Source: Streptomyces sp. ISL-43 (lineage in GTDB: Bacteria > Actinomycetota > Actinomycetes > Streptomycetales > Streptomycetaceae). From it: a stretch of 64,000 nucleotides of DNA. Under the pieces are notes generated by a model. It had not been told where the DNA came from and did not search any database. It worked only from the letters and a program-made list of their open reading frames with translations. The position numbers and the translations under genes were made by a program. Positions 47,065 through 55,000 of the stretch are shown here, piece after piece. The stretch is from positions 1-64,000 of the forward strand of contig NZ_JAGGOT010000062.1 in the NCBI RefSeq assembly GCF_018614195.1, written 5' to 3'. The stretch's first letter is position 1; the number at the start of each line of letters is the position of its first letter.

Positions 47065-49242
47065 ATGTCAGCAAGGAAGTGGACCCTCGGGCCCCTGGGG
47101 CTCGCCCTGGGAGCCGTCCTGGCGGCGGGCGCCCCCGCCGCCCTGGCGGCGCCTCCCGCACCGGGCCCCCGGCAGCAGCCGGCGCCGGCCCGGGAGGCCG
47201 CGGCCCTGCGGGCACCACTGCCGGGCGGGCTCGGCCCCTGCCTCGGGTCCCGGTGCCCCGAACGGTTCCCGCCGGTCGAGGTCGGCACCGACCCCAACGG
47301 CTACGACGAGGGCGTCAACATCTTCGTCGGCGCCGACTTCCTGGTCCGCGAGCGCGCCGCCGAGGCCGAGGGAAAAGTCGTCGTCCTCGGCACCTTCGAC
47401 CAGAACAAGAACCTGGCGGAGGCCGGCGGCGGGTACGACATCGGCATCGTCGGCGCGGGCTCGCTGGTGCGGCCCCCGGCCGGCTCGGACTTCCTCACCA
47501 CCGGCCGCGACGTCAGCATCGCCGCCGGCCAGCGGCTGATCTCCGACGGCGGCACCGTCCGCCACGCGGGCACCGCCCCCGGCCCCGGCACCGTCAGCGG
47601 CCCCCTGGTGTCCGACCCGGCCGCGACCGTGCCGTACGCCGGCCTGCGCGACGAGCTCACCGCGGCGAGCCGGTGCTACGCCCGGGTCGACGGCCGGCCG
47701 CGCCCGGCGACGGGAACCGCCGTCAACCGGGACGGCTCCACCGTCTTCACCGGGGACGGCAGGTCCCCGCTGCAGGTCTTCAACGTGGACTTCGACATGG
47801 TCGGCGCGACCGGCGGCGCCATCGGCATCCGCTTCGCGCAGATCCCGGCCGACGCCACCGTCCTCGTCAACGTCCTGGGCGCCGGCCGCACGCTCAGCAC
47901 CTTCAGCGGCAGCATCAACGACACCGGGCCGTCCGCCGACCCGTGGAACGGCTACCGCACCCGGCTGCTGTGGAACTTCCCGGACGCCACGGCCGTCCAG
48001 CTGACCGGCAGCGGGCAGTTCCAGGGCAGCGTGCTCGTCGGCGAACAGGCCTCGCGGACCACCGTCACCCTGCCCGGGACGAACGGCCGCTTCTTCACCA
48101 CGGGCGAGCTCGTCCACACCAGCGGCCGAGGCGGCGGCCAGGAGCTCCACGCCTACCCCTTCGACGGCGACCTGCCGGACTGCGGGGAGCCGGACCCGGC
48201 CGAGGGCCAGGTCTCCGTCCTGAAGCAGGACACCGCGGGCGGGCCGCTGGCCGGCGCCACCTACGAGCTGTGGCGCGAGACCAACGGCGCCGCCGGAGCC
48301 CAGTTCACCGGCCCCGGCGCCGACACCAAGGTCGCCGACTGCGTCACCCCGGCGAGCGGCGTCTGCTCCCGCACCGTCCCGCTCGGCACGTACTACTGGC
48401 GCGAGACGAAGGCACCGGACGGGTACGAGCTCGCGCAGGACGCCGTCGCCGAGCTGACGCTGACCGCACGGAACGCCTCCGCCGGCGCGCGCGCCCGGAT
48501 GAGCGACGCGAAGGTCCCGGGGAGCGCCGAGGTGGTGCTCTGGAAGTCCGAAAAGGACACCGGGGTGCTCCTGCCGGGCGCCCGCTTCGAGTTGTGGCGC
48601 GAGAGCAACGACACCGCGGGCCTGCAGTCCGGCGGAGCCACACCGGACGAGAAGCTCGAAGGCTCCTGCACGACGGACGCGCAGGGCAGCTGCACGGTCC
48701 AGCTGCCGGTCGGGGAGCGGTACTACTGGCGGGAGACCCAGGCGCCGGCAGGCTACGACCTGCCGGCGGACACGGTCACGGCCTTCGACCTCGACGAGGG
48801 CGACGTACGGACGGGCATCGTCGTCAACGTCCCCAACGACAGGCGCGAGGAGCCCGGGTACACCGGGTCGATCAAGGTCCTGAAGAAGGACGCGAAGACG
48901 AAGCGCCCGCTGCGCGGCGCCGTCTTCGAGGTGTGGCGGGAGACCAACGACACCCAGGGTCTCCAGACCCGCGGCATCAACGCCGACCGCAAGGTCTCGG
49001 AGGGCTGCGCGACCGACCGGGCCGGGGTGTGCGAGTTCCCGCGCCTGGAGGAGGGCTCGTACTACGTGGTCGAGACGGCCGTCCCCGAGGGCTACGTGCT
49101 TGTGCCGAACCGGGTCACGGGTCCGCTCCACCTGGACGGGCAGACCCCGGACCACCGCCTGGTGGTCACCTTGCAGAACAAGCGTGACGACCACGGCAAG
49201 GGGAAGGGCAAGGGCCGGAAGCCGCGTCCGGCCACCGGCTGA
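47065..49242 (+). CDS. Secreted CAA-CnaB surface protein (putative adhesin)
   Basis: A 725-residue exported protein. It has a signal peptide (LGLALGAVLAAGAPAALAAP) and a choice-of-anchor A domain at about 70-375 (YDEGVNIFVGADFLV, QGSVLVGEQASRTTV, FFTTGELVH). Three Cna-B/SpaA-type domains follow at about 381-479, 486-590 and 601-705. Each repeat keeps the expected Lys (SVLKQD, VLWKSE, KVLKKD) and the Glu of the TxAPxGY segment (WRETKAPDGYE, WRETQAPAGYD, VVETAVPEGYV), so internal isopeptide bonds are likely. The C-terminus is a basic GKGKGKGRKPRPATG that stops without the hydrophobic helix of a sortase substrate. ATG at 47065 has GGAG upstream. It is flanked by L,D-transpeptidases. Confidence 0.88.
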   Translation: MSARKWTLGPLGLALGAVLAAGAPAALAAPPAPGPRQQPAPAREAAALRAPLPGGLGPCLGSRCPERFPPVEVGTDPNGYDEGVNIFVGADFLVRERAAEAEGKVVVLGTFDQNKNLAEAGGGYDIGIVGAGSLVRPPAGSDFLTTGRDVSIAAGQRLISDGGTVRHAGTAPGPGTVSGPLVSDPAATVPYAGLRDELTAASRCYARVDGRPRPATGTAVNRDGSTVFTGDGRSPLQVFNVDFDMVGATGGAIGIRFAQIPADATVLVNVLGAGRTLSTFSGSINDTGPSADPWNGYRTRLLWNFPDATAVQLTGSGQFQGSVLVGEQASRTTVTLPGTNGRFFTTGELVHTSGRGGGQELHAYPFDGDLPDCGEPDPAEGQVSVLKQDTAGGPLAGATYELWRETNGAAGAQFTGPGADTKVADCVTPASGVCSRTVPLGTYYWRETKAPDGYELAQDAVAELTLTARNASAGARARMSDAKVPGSAEVVLWKSEKDTGVLLPGARFELWRESNDTAGLQSGGATPDEKLEGSCTTDAQGSCTVQLPVGERYYWRETQAPAGYDLPADTVTAFDLDEGDVRTGIVVNVPNDRREEPGYTGSIKVLKKDAKTKRPLRGAVFEVWRETNDTQGLQTRGINADRKVSEGCATDRAGVCEFPRLEEGSYYVVETAVPEGYVLVPNRVTGPLHLDGQTPDHRLVVTLQNKRDDHGKGKGKGRKPRPATG

Positions 49243-49274
49243 CCCGCGGTGCCCCCGACCGGACCTGACGGCCC

Positions 49275-49301
49275 GCCCGCCCGCCGCGCCGGCGGGCGGG
49301 C
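49275..49301 (+). terminator. Terminator after CnaB protein gene
   Basis: A perfect 12-bp GC-only stem (49275-49286 and 49290-49301) with a 3-base loop lies 33 bases past the stop. Confidence 0.65.
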
Positions 49302-49324
49302 AGGCGGGTAGGCCGGTCGGGTGG

Positions 49325-49561
49325 GTCCGCGCCGACCCCAACGCGGCCGGCGCCTGCCCCGTCCGCCCGCACCGGGTGACCTGCGTGGACCTGGAGCGGC
49401 AGCTGCTCTGGGTACAGCGCGGCAGCGCCGTCGTCTTCCCGCCGGTCCCCGTCCGCACCGGCCGCGACGACGAGGAGACCCGCCCCGGCCGGCACGAGGT
49501 CTACTGGCGCAGCGAGGACCACAAGTCCACGCTCTACGACGACGCCCCCATGCCCTACTGA
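49325..49561 (+). pseudogene. Truncated L,D-transpeptidase remnant
   Basis: The frame encodes CPVRPHRVTCVDLERQLLWV, then QRGSAVVFPPVPVRTGR, ending in the segment VYWRSEDHKSTLYDDAPMPY directly before TGA. This is the front half of a YkuD domain: strand, PVRTGR and the TLYD.APMPY segment that precedes the catalytic His and Cys. The active-site half is absent after the stop, there is no signal peptide or ribosome-binding site, and the true gene N-terminus cannot be found. It is a different transpeptidase subtype from the two intact lipoprotein paralogues that flank it. It is therefore best read as a decayed gene. Confidence 0.75.
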
Positions 49562-49688
49562 TTCCCGGCGTGTCCCGACTCTTGGGACGGAACGGTGACA
49601 TGCTCGTACCATCCCGTGATCCCCCCATGTGATTTCCTGGCAGGAAGCGCGCGACTGTCCGCGCGCGGGGGACATGGGGAGAACGAGA

Positions 49689-50915
49689 GTGAACCTGCAG
49701 CCGATACGCGGCCGCGTCCGCACCGGCCTGCCGGCCCTCCTGCTGGGCGCGGCCCTGCTGCTGACGAGCGCTTGTAGCAGCGGAGGCAACGGCGGTGGCG
49801 CCGGCGGGAGCGGCGGCACGGACGGTGGCGCCGGCACGACCGGTACCGAGGCGTCCAAGGCGGTCGTGAGCGTCAAGCCGGACGACGGGTCCAAGGAGGT
49901 CGCCACCAGCGGCGTCCTCAAGATATCGAGCACCGGCGGCAAGCTCAGCACGGTGACGGTCGCCGACACCAAGGGCAACGCGGTGGAGGGCAAGCTCGCC
50001 GAGGACGGCGCGAGCTGGGAACCCGCCCGCAACCTCGCCTCCGCCACCGAGTACAAGGTGCACGCGGTCGCCAAGGACGAGGCCGGCCGCGAGTCGGCCA
50101 AGGACACCACCTTCACCACCCTCACCCCGGTGAACACCTTCATCGGCCACTACACGCCCGAGGACGGCTCGACCGTCGGCGTGGGCATGCCGGTCTCGAT
50201 CAACTTCACCCGCGGCATCACCAACCCCGAGGCCGTCGAGAAGGCCATCACGGTCACGGCCGAGCCGGCCGTTCCGGTCGAGGGCCACTGGTTCGGCAAC
50301 GACCGCCTCGACTTCCGCCCCGAGAAGTACTGGGCCGCGGGCACCACGGTCACCGTGAAGCTCGCGCTCGACGGGGTCGAAGGCCGCCCGGGGGTCTACG
50401 GCAAGCAGACCCGTACGGTCACCTTCAAGGTCGGCCGCTCCCAGGTCACCACCGTCGACGCAGCCGAGCACGACATGCAGGTCGTCCGCGACGGCCAGGT
50501 GGTCAAGAACATCCAGATCACCGCCGGCGCCCCCTCGAACACCACGTACAACGGGCAGATGGTCATCAGCGAGAAGTACAAGGTGACCCGGATGAACGGC
50601 GCCACCGTCGGCTTCGGCGGCGAGTACGACATCTCCGACGTCCCGCACGCGATGCGGCTGACGACCTCGGGCACCTTCGTCCACGGCAACTACTGGGCCT
50701 CGTCCGGCACTTTCGGCTCGGAGAACGTCAGCCACGGCTGCGTGGGTCTCAAGGACGTCCGCGGCGCGGGCGACGGCAACCAGCCCGCCGCCTGGTTCTT
50801 CAACGAGTCGCTGATCGGCGACGTGGTCATCGTGAAGAACTCCAAGGACAAGACGGTCGCCCCCGACAACGGCCTCAACGGCTGGAACATGGACTGGGCG
50901 GAGTGGATCAAGTAA
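49689..50915 (+). CDS. L,D-transpeptidase lipoprotein (paralogue 2)
   Basis: A 408-residue lipoprotein with lipobox TSAC at about residue 26, then a Gly/Ser/Thr-rich linker (GGNGGGAGGSGGTDGGAG). Two Ig-like domains and a YkuD domain follow, with HGNYWAS, then VSHGCVGLKDV (catalytic Cys). It forms 3-3 peptidoglycan cross-links. GTG at 49689 has GGGGAG 7 bases upstream. It is a diverged paralogue of 45656-46885, with the same length and domain order. The C-terminal PDNGLNGWNMDWAEWIK, shared with the paralogue, is typical of this Streptomyces group. Confidence 0.93.
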   Translation: MNLQPIRGRVRTGLPALLLGAALLLTSACSSGGNGGGAGGSGGTDGGAGTTGTEASKAVVSVKPDDGSKEVATSGVLKISSTGGKLSTVTVADTKGNAVEGKLAEDGASWEPARNLASATEYKVHAVAKDEAGRESAKDTTFTTLTPVNTFIGHYTPEDGSTVGVGMPVSINFTRGITNPEAVEKAITVTAEPAVPVEGHWFGNDRLDFRPEKYWAAGTTVTVKLALDGVEGRPGVYGKQTRTVTFKVGRSQVTTVDAAEHDMQVVRDGQVVKNIQITAGAPSNTTYNGQMVISEKYKVTRMNGATVGFGGEYDISDVPHAMRLTTSGTFVHGNYWASSGTFGSENVSHGCVGLKDVRGAGDGNQPAAWFFNESLIGDVVIVKNSKDKTVAPDNGLNGWNMDWAEWIK

Positions 50916-51003
50916 TCCGCCCTCCCTCGGAGTAGAGGCCGCGCCCGGTGCTGTGACCCACGGCGCCGGGCGCTCCCGCGTTAACCGGCGCTAACCTTCC
51001 CGT

Positions 51004-51771
51004 ATGACCATCTCTCTCGAAGTCTCCGAAGGCGTCGGCGTCATCCGTCTGGACCGGCCGCCCATGAACGCCCTGGACATCGCCACCCAGGACCGGCTGC
51101 GCGAGCTCGCGGTGGAGGCGACGGACCGGGCGGATGTCCGTACGGTCGTCATCTACGGCGGCGAGAGGGTGTTCGCGGCGGGCGCGGACATCAAGGAGAT
51201 GCAGACGATGGACCACGCGGCCATGGTCGCCCGGTCCCGCGGACTGCAGGACGCCTTCACCGCGGTGGCGCGGATCCCCAAGCCCGTCGTCGCCGCGATC
51301 ACCGGCTACGCCCTGGGCGGCGGTTGCGAACTGGCGCTGTGCGCCGACTACCGGATCGCCGCCGAGAACGCGAAGCTCGGCCAGCCCGAGATCCTGCTCG
51401 GCCTGATCCCGGGCGCGGGCGGCACCCAGCGGCTCTCCCGGCTGATCGGCCCCTCCAAGGCCAAGGACCTCATCTTCACCGGCCGCATGGTCAAGGCAGA
51501 CGAGGCACTCGCCCTCGGCCTCGTGGACCGGGTCGTGCCCGCCGCCGAGGTGTACGAGCAGGCGCACGCCTGGGCCGCCAAGCTCGCGCAGGGCCCGGCC
51601 CTCGCGCTGCGTGCCGCGAAGGAGTGCGTGGACGCGGGTCTGGAGGCCGACATCGACACCGGGCTGACCATCGAACGGGGCTGGTTCGCGGGCCTGTTCG
51701 CCACCGAGGACCGCGAGCGCGGGATGCGCAGCTTCGTCGAAGAGGGGCCGGGCAAGGCCAAGTTCCTCTAG
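51004..51771 (+). CDS. Enoyl-CoA hydratase/isomerase family protein
   Basis: A 255-residue crotonase-fold enzyme. It has RVFAAGADIKEMQTM (first oxyanion-hole strand), ITGYALGGGCELALCADYRI (second oxyanion hole and the first catalytic position) and GLIPGAGGTQRLSRLIG, with the second catalytic Glu position in GQPEILLGLIPG. These fit a true enoyl-CoA hydratase of beta-oxidation. No ribosome-binding site precedes ATG 51004, but TAACCT lies 6 bases upstream, so a leaderless mRNA starting at the ATG is likely. No other fatty acid gene is adjacent. Confidence 0.92.
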   Translation: MTISLEVSEGVGVIRLDRPPMNALDIATQDRLRELAVEATDRADVRTVVIYGGERVFAAGADIKEMQTMDHAAMVARSRGLQDAFTAVARIPKPVVAAITGYALGGGCELALCADYRIAAENAKLGQPEILLGLIPGAGGTQRLSRLIGPSKAKDLIFTGRMVKADEALALGLVDRVVPAAEVYEQAHAWAAKLAQGPALALRAAKECVDAGLEADIDTGLTIERGWFAGLFATEDRERGMRSFVEEGPGKAKFL

Positions 51772-51839
51772 TTCCTGTGGTTCTTCTACGGGTGGACCGC
51801 GGCCGCGGGCCGTCTGCGCGGCCGGGTCCTCCCTGTGGG

Positions 51840-52007
51840 TGGATTAGCCAGGCCTTAAGGGAACCTTAAGACGAAAAGCTGATCCACTCAGCGTGATCAC
51901 CGCTTAGCGGTACGTCACCGCAGGTCAGGACGGTGCCGTCGGCTTCCGCTTGCCGAACGCATATGCCGGAGCACCCCCTTGGAATCCATGATTCCAGGGG
52001 GTGTTTT
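51840..52007 (+). ncRNA. Candidate structured RNA ending in a true terminator
   Basis: Between the hydratase gene and the next gene lies a 230-base non-coding stretch of lower GC. It contains a doubled CCTTAAG (51852-51870 region), a small dyad ACCGC-TTA-GCGGT, CACCG/CGGTG complementary arms, and ends in a U-tract terminator. It could be a small RNA or a long 3' end of the hydratase mRNA. I do not recognise a known RNA family. Confidence 0.35.
51972..52007 (+). terminator. Intrinsic terminator with U-tract
   Basis: A 14-bp stem with one bulged base (51972-51986 and 51990-52003) and a 3-base loop is followed by TTTT. A classic rho-independent form like this is uncommon in such GC-rich DNA. 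Confidence 0.8.
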
Positions 52008-52054
52008 CCTCTGGAACGGCCCGGAGGGCCCTGCCGGCCGTCCATGATGGGTGC

Positions 52055-52558
52055 ATGGCGGGTCTGGAGGGTGTGGAACAGCCGCGGCAGCGCAGCAGCG
52101 CTTCCGCCGTACGGCTCACGGCGGCCCTGGAGGACGAACAGGCCCTCGAGGCGCTGGAGTTGTACGGCAACCCGGCCGAGGCGGAAGTGACGCTGCCGTC
52201 CATGCCCGAGTCGGCGAGCACCGCCCGCCGGCTCACCCAGTGCGTGGTGGTGCGCCTTTGGGGCCTCTCGCCGCAGATCGCCGAGCATGCCGTGCTGCTG
52301 GTCTCCGAGCTCGTCGGCAATGCCGTCCGGCACACCGGGGCCCGGTCCTTCGGTTTACGGATGCTCAGGCGCCGGGGCTGGATCCGCGTCGAGGTGCGCG
52401 ACCCCTCGCGCGGACTGCCCTGCCTGATGCCGGTGCACGAGATGGACACCACCGGCCGGGGGCTGTTCCTCGTCGACAAGCTCTCGGACCGCTGGGGCGC
52501 GGACCTGCTGCCGCGCGGCAAGATCACCTGGTTCGAGATGCGCGTGGCCGACCGCTGA
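52055..52558 (+). CDS. ATP-binding anti-sigma-like regulator with TTA codon
   Basis: A 167-residue GHKL/HATPase protein of the RsbW-like type common in Streptomyces. It has the N-box LLVSELVGNAVRHTG, a G1-like VEVRDPSRGLPC and the G2 loop TTGRGLFLVDKLSDRWG. Such proteins bind ATP and usually sequester a sigma factor or a partner anti-anti-sigma factor. Codon 101 (52355-52357) is TTA, so translation should depend on the bldA tRNA and be confined to late growth. ATG at 52055 is the first plausible start after the terminator; the in-frame GTG at 52001 lies inside the terminator stem. The partner is unknown. Confidence 0.83.
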   Translation: MAGLEGVEQPRQRSSASAVRLTAALEDEQALEALELYGNPAEAEVTLPSMPESASTARRLTQCVVVRLWGLSPQIAEHAVLLVSELVGNAVRHTGARSFGLRMLRRRGWIRVEVRDPSRGLPCLMPVHEMDTTGRGLFLVDKLSDRWGADLLPRGKITWFEMRVADR

Positions 52559-52575
52559 AGCGCTTCGGAAACACA

Positions 52576-52616
52576 GAAACCCCCTGTCGCCTCTGGTGGG
52601 GCGTTGCGGGGGTTTC
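52576..52616 (+). terminator. Terminator after ATP-binding regulator
   Basis: A 9-bp stem GAAACCCCC/GGGGGTTTC (52576-52584 and 52608-52616) with an internal CGCC/GGCG pair inside the loop, 17 bases after the stop. Confidence 0.75.
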
Positions 52617-52624
52617 ATGGGTGT

Positions 52625-52655
52625 GCCGAGGATCGAAGGGGGTGTGATCCTCGGC
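52625..52655. terminator. Second stem-loop, 10 bp perfect
   Basis: GCCGAGGATC (52625-52634) and GATCCTCGGC (52646-52655) form a perfect stem with an 11-base loop, immediately after the first terminator. It is possibly a backup terminator. Confidence 0.6.
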
Positions 52656-52941
52656 AGGGGGCTTCGCTCGGGTCAACGGGAAGCCGTGATTCCGACTATG
52701 GCAGACGAGGGACCAAATGCCAAAAGTCCCAAGTTGGACATAAGTGTGCATATCCTAAGAGTTTCCACCTAAATCTTAGGTGAGATGGGCCACTGGCCTC
52801 GTAATCATTGAATAAGTATCCACTGCTCTGCGTGAATCGTTGATCACATAGCGGACGGGGTCCCCGTTGGGCGGGGCCCGTCGAAGGTCCTGAAATGGGT
52901 CAATCATTACCCAGGCGGGCATCCACCCCTTAAATGGGCAG
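52656..52941. promoter_or_regulatory. AT-rich upstream region with nested palindromes
   Basis: This region upstream of the deacetylase gene is far AT-richer than the window. It holds CCTAAGA/TCTTAGG (52754-52760 and 52774-52780), the nested perfect ACCTAA-ATC-TTAGGT (52767-52781), an ACGGGG/CCCCGT dyad near 52854-52867 and TGGGT/ACCCA (52896-52900 and 52909-52913). The layout suggests one or more operators. No ORF is convincing. Confidence 0.45.
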
Positions 52942-53742
52942 GTGCTCTGCTACCCGGACCGCCGATCCGCTCTCCGTGCCGGCGCGGCGGTCGCCGCCGG
53001 CGCCCTCACCGCCGCCTGCGCCGCGGACTCCCGTACCTCCTCCGCGCCCCCCGCCCCGTCCGCGCCCCCCGCGAAGGCCGCGCCGGACAGGGCGGCGGCC
53101 GCGGCCAAGGCCGCGCCGGCGCCGCGCCGGTTCGCCGGGCAGCCCGTGGAGATCGGGCACGGTCCGCGCGGCCGCCCGGACGTCGCGCTCACCTTCCACG
53201 GCAACGGCGACCCCGCCATCGCCAAGGCGGTGCTCGCGGAGGCGGAGCGGGCGGGCGCGCGGGTCACCGTACTGGCCATCGGCGCCTGGCTCGACGCCCA
53301 CCCGGAGATGGCCCGCCGGATCCTGGACGGCGGCCACGAGCTCGGCAACCACACTCAGCGCCACCTCGCGATCAACACGATGCCCGAGGCCCAGGCGTAC
53401 GCCGAGATCACCGGCTGCGCCGACCGGCTCAAGCGGCTGACCGGGTCGATCGGCACCTGGTTCCGGCCGTCCCAGACCCAGTACGCCACCCCGCTGGTGC
53501 GAAAACTGGCCCAGCGGGCCGGCTACCCGCACGTCCTCTCCTACGACGTGGACTCCCTCGACTTCACCTCGCCCGGTGCCGCGGCCGTCATCCGCACCGT
53601 CATCGGGACGATCCAAGGCGGATCGGTGGTGAGCCTGCACTTCGGCTACGCGGACACGGTCGACGCGATGCCGCCCCTCCTCGAAGAACTCGCGCGCCGC
53701 GAACTGCGCGCGGTGACCACCACGGAGCTGCTGACCCCATGA
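52942..53742 (+). CDS. Polysaccharide deacetylase-like lipoprotein, altered motif 1
   Basis: A 266-residue NodB-fold protein with a lipoprotein signal (lipobox LTAAC near residue 26) and a Pro/Ala-rich linker (to about residue 65). Motif 2 is intact (GNHTQRH, the metal-binding His-x3-His). Motif 1, normally TFDDG with the catalytic base Asp, reads ALTFHGNGDP, so the Asp pair is replaced by His-Gly. The motif-3-like FRPSQTQY and SYDVDSLDF are present. It may have altered chemistry or act as a binding protein. Start GTG at 52942 has GGGCAGG overlapping closely and is uncertain. Its stop overlaps the ATG of the next gene (ATGA), so the two form a coupled operon. Confidence 0.82.
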   Translation: MLCYPDRRSALRAGAAVAAGALTAACAADSRTSSAPPAPSAPPAKAAPDRAAAAAKAAPAPRRFAGQPVEIGHGPRGRPDVALTFHGNGDPAIAKAVLAEAERAGARVTVLAIGAWLDAHPEMARRILDGGHELGNHTQRHLAINTMPEAQAYAEITGCADRLKRLTGSIGTWFRPSQTQYATPLVRKLAQRAGYPHVLSYDVDSLDFTSPGAAAVIRTVIGTIQGGSVVSLHFGYADTVDAMPPLLEELARRELRAVTTTELLTP

Positions 53743-54926
53743 CGACCACCCGCCTTCCCCGCAAGGCCACCGTGCTGCTGGCCGGTCTGGTCCTCGCCGC
53801 CCTGACCGGCTGCGGGAAAGCCGACAAGGGACCCGCCGAGGCACTCGGCACGAAGGGGCCCGCCGTGCCCGCCAAGATCGCGCCGGCCGTGCCGCCGGGC
53901 CTGGCCGGGATGCCGCCGCTCCTCGATCCGAACGACGTGTACGCGGCCGACCGGCCGAACAGACTCTCCCCGGTGGTCAAGGACTTCCCGTCACGCGTCT
54001 ACGTGCCGAACACCAACTCCAACACGGTGTCCGTCATCGACCCGGTGACGTACAAGGTCATCGACACCATCCCGGTCGGCGTCCAGCCCCAGCACGTGGT
54101 CCCCTCCTGGGACATGAAGACCCTCTGGGTCAACAACAACCGGGGCCACACGCTCACCCCGATCAACCCGGCCACCGGCGAGGCCGGCAAGCCCGTCGAG
54201 GTGCACGACCCGTACAACCTGTACTTCACGCCCAACGGCAAGTACGCGGTGGTCATGGCGTCGATGGACAAGGAACTGGTCTTCCGTGATCCGCACACGA
54301 TGGACCGCGTGAAAACCGTCCCAGTGACCTGTTTCGGCGTCAATCACGCGGACTTCTCCGCGGACGGCCGCTACTTCATCGTGAGCTGCGAGTTCTCCGG
54401 TGAACTGCTCAAGGTCGACACCGAGAAGATGGAGGTCATCGGCCAGCAGAAACTGCCGTTCGAGGGCGCGATGCCACAGGACGTCAAGGTCTCGCCGGAC
54501 GGAAAGACCTTCTACGTCGCGGACATGATGGCGCACGGCATGTGGGTGCTCAGTGGAGACAAGTTCGAGACCCCCAAGCTGCTGCCCACCGGAAAGGGCT
54601 GCCACGGTCTGTACGTCAGCCGCGACTCCAAGGAGATGTACGTCTCCAACCGGGGCGAGGGGTCCGTGTCCGTCTTCGACTTCACCCAGAACAAGCTGAC
54701 GAAGAAGTGGGAGCTGCCCGACGGCGGCAGCCCCGACATGGGCGGCGTGTCGGCCGACGGCAAGGTGCTGTGGCTCTCGGGCCGCTACAACTCCGAGGTC
54801 TACGCGATCGACACCACGACCGGCAATCAGCTCGCCAAGATCCCGGTGGGCGGCGGCCCGCACGGCCTCGCCGTGTACCCGCAGCCCGGCCGCTACTCGC
54901 TCGGCCACACCGGCATCTTCCGGTAG
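53739..54926 (+). CDS. YncE-like beta-propeller lipoprotein
   Basis: A 395-residue lipoprotein with signal LAGLVLAALTGC (lipobox Cys at about residue 24). A linker and a seven-bladed YVTN-type propeller from about residue 85 follow. Blade repeats include RVYVPNTNSNTVSVIDPVTY, YVADMMAHGMWVLSG and EMYVSNRGEGSVSVFD. It is held outside the membrane and may bind a ligand or partner protein. ATG at 53739 overlaps the stop of the deacetylase-like gene by 4 bp, which implies a fixed stoichiometry and a shared process, probably on the cell wall. Followed by a strong terminator. Confidence 0.87.
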   Translation: MTTTRLPRKATVLLAGLVLAALTGCGKADKGPAEALGTKGPAVPAKIAPAVPPGLAGMPPLLDPNDVYAADRPNRLSPVVKDFPSRVYVPNTNSNTVSVIDPVTYKVIDTIPVGVQPQHVVPSWDMKTLWVNNNRGHTLTPINPATGEAGKPVEVHDPYNLYFTPNGKYAVVMASMDKELVFRDPHTMDRVKTVPVTCFGVNHADFSADGRYFIVSCEFSGELLKVDTEKMEVIGQQKLPFEGAMPQDVKVSPDGKTFYVADMMAHGMWVLSGDKFETPKLLPTGKGCHGLYVSRDSKEMYVSNRGEGSVSVFDFTQNKLTKKWELPDGGSPDMGGVSADGKVLWLSGRYNSEVYAIDTTTGNQLAKIPVGGGPHGLAVYPQPGRYSLGHTGIFR

Positions 54927-54951
54927 GGGAACCGGGTCCGCGGACGCGGTA

Positions 54952-54984
54952 GTGCCCCGGGAGCTCGCACAGCCCCCGGGGCAC
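54952..54984. terminator. Bidirectional terminator
   Basis: A perfect 10-bp stem GTGCCCCGGG/CCCGGGGCAC (54952-54961 and 54975-54984) lies between convergent transcription units: the propeller gene and the CDPS-P450 pair. Confidence 0.75.
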
Positions 54985-55000
54985 GCTCACGCGCTCACCG

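Noticed and set aside
52001..52055. In-frame GTG at 52001 as the start of the ATP-binding regulator
   Set aside because: It lies inside the stem of a U-tract terminator; the ATG at 52055 gives a normal family N-terminus.
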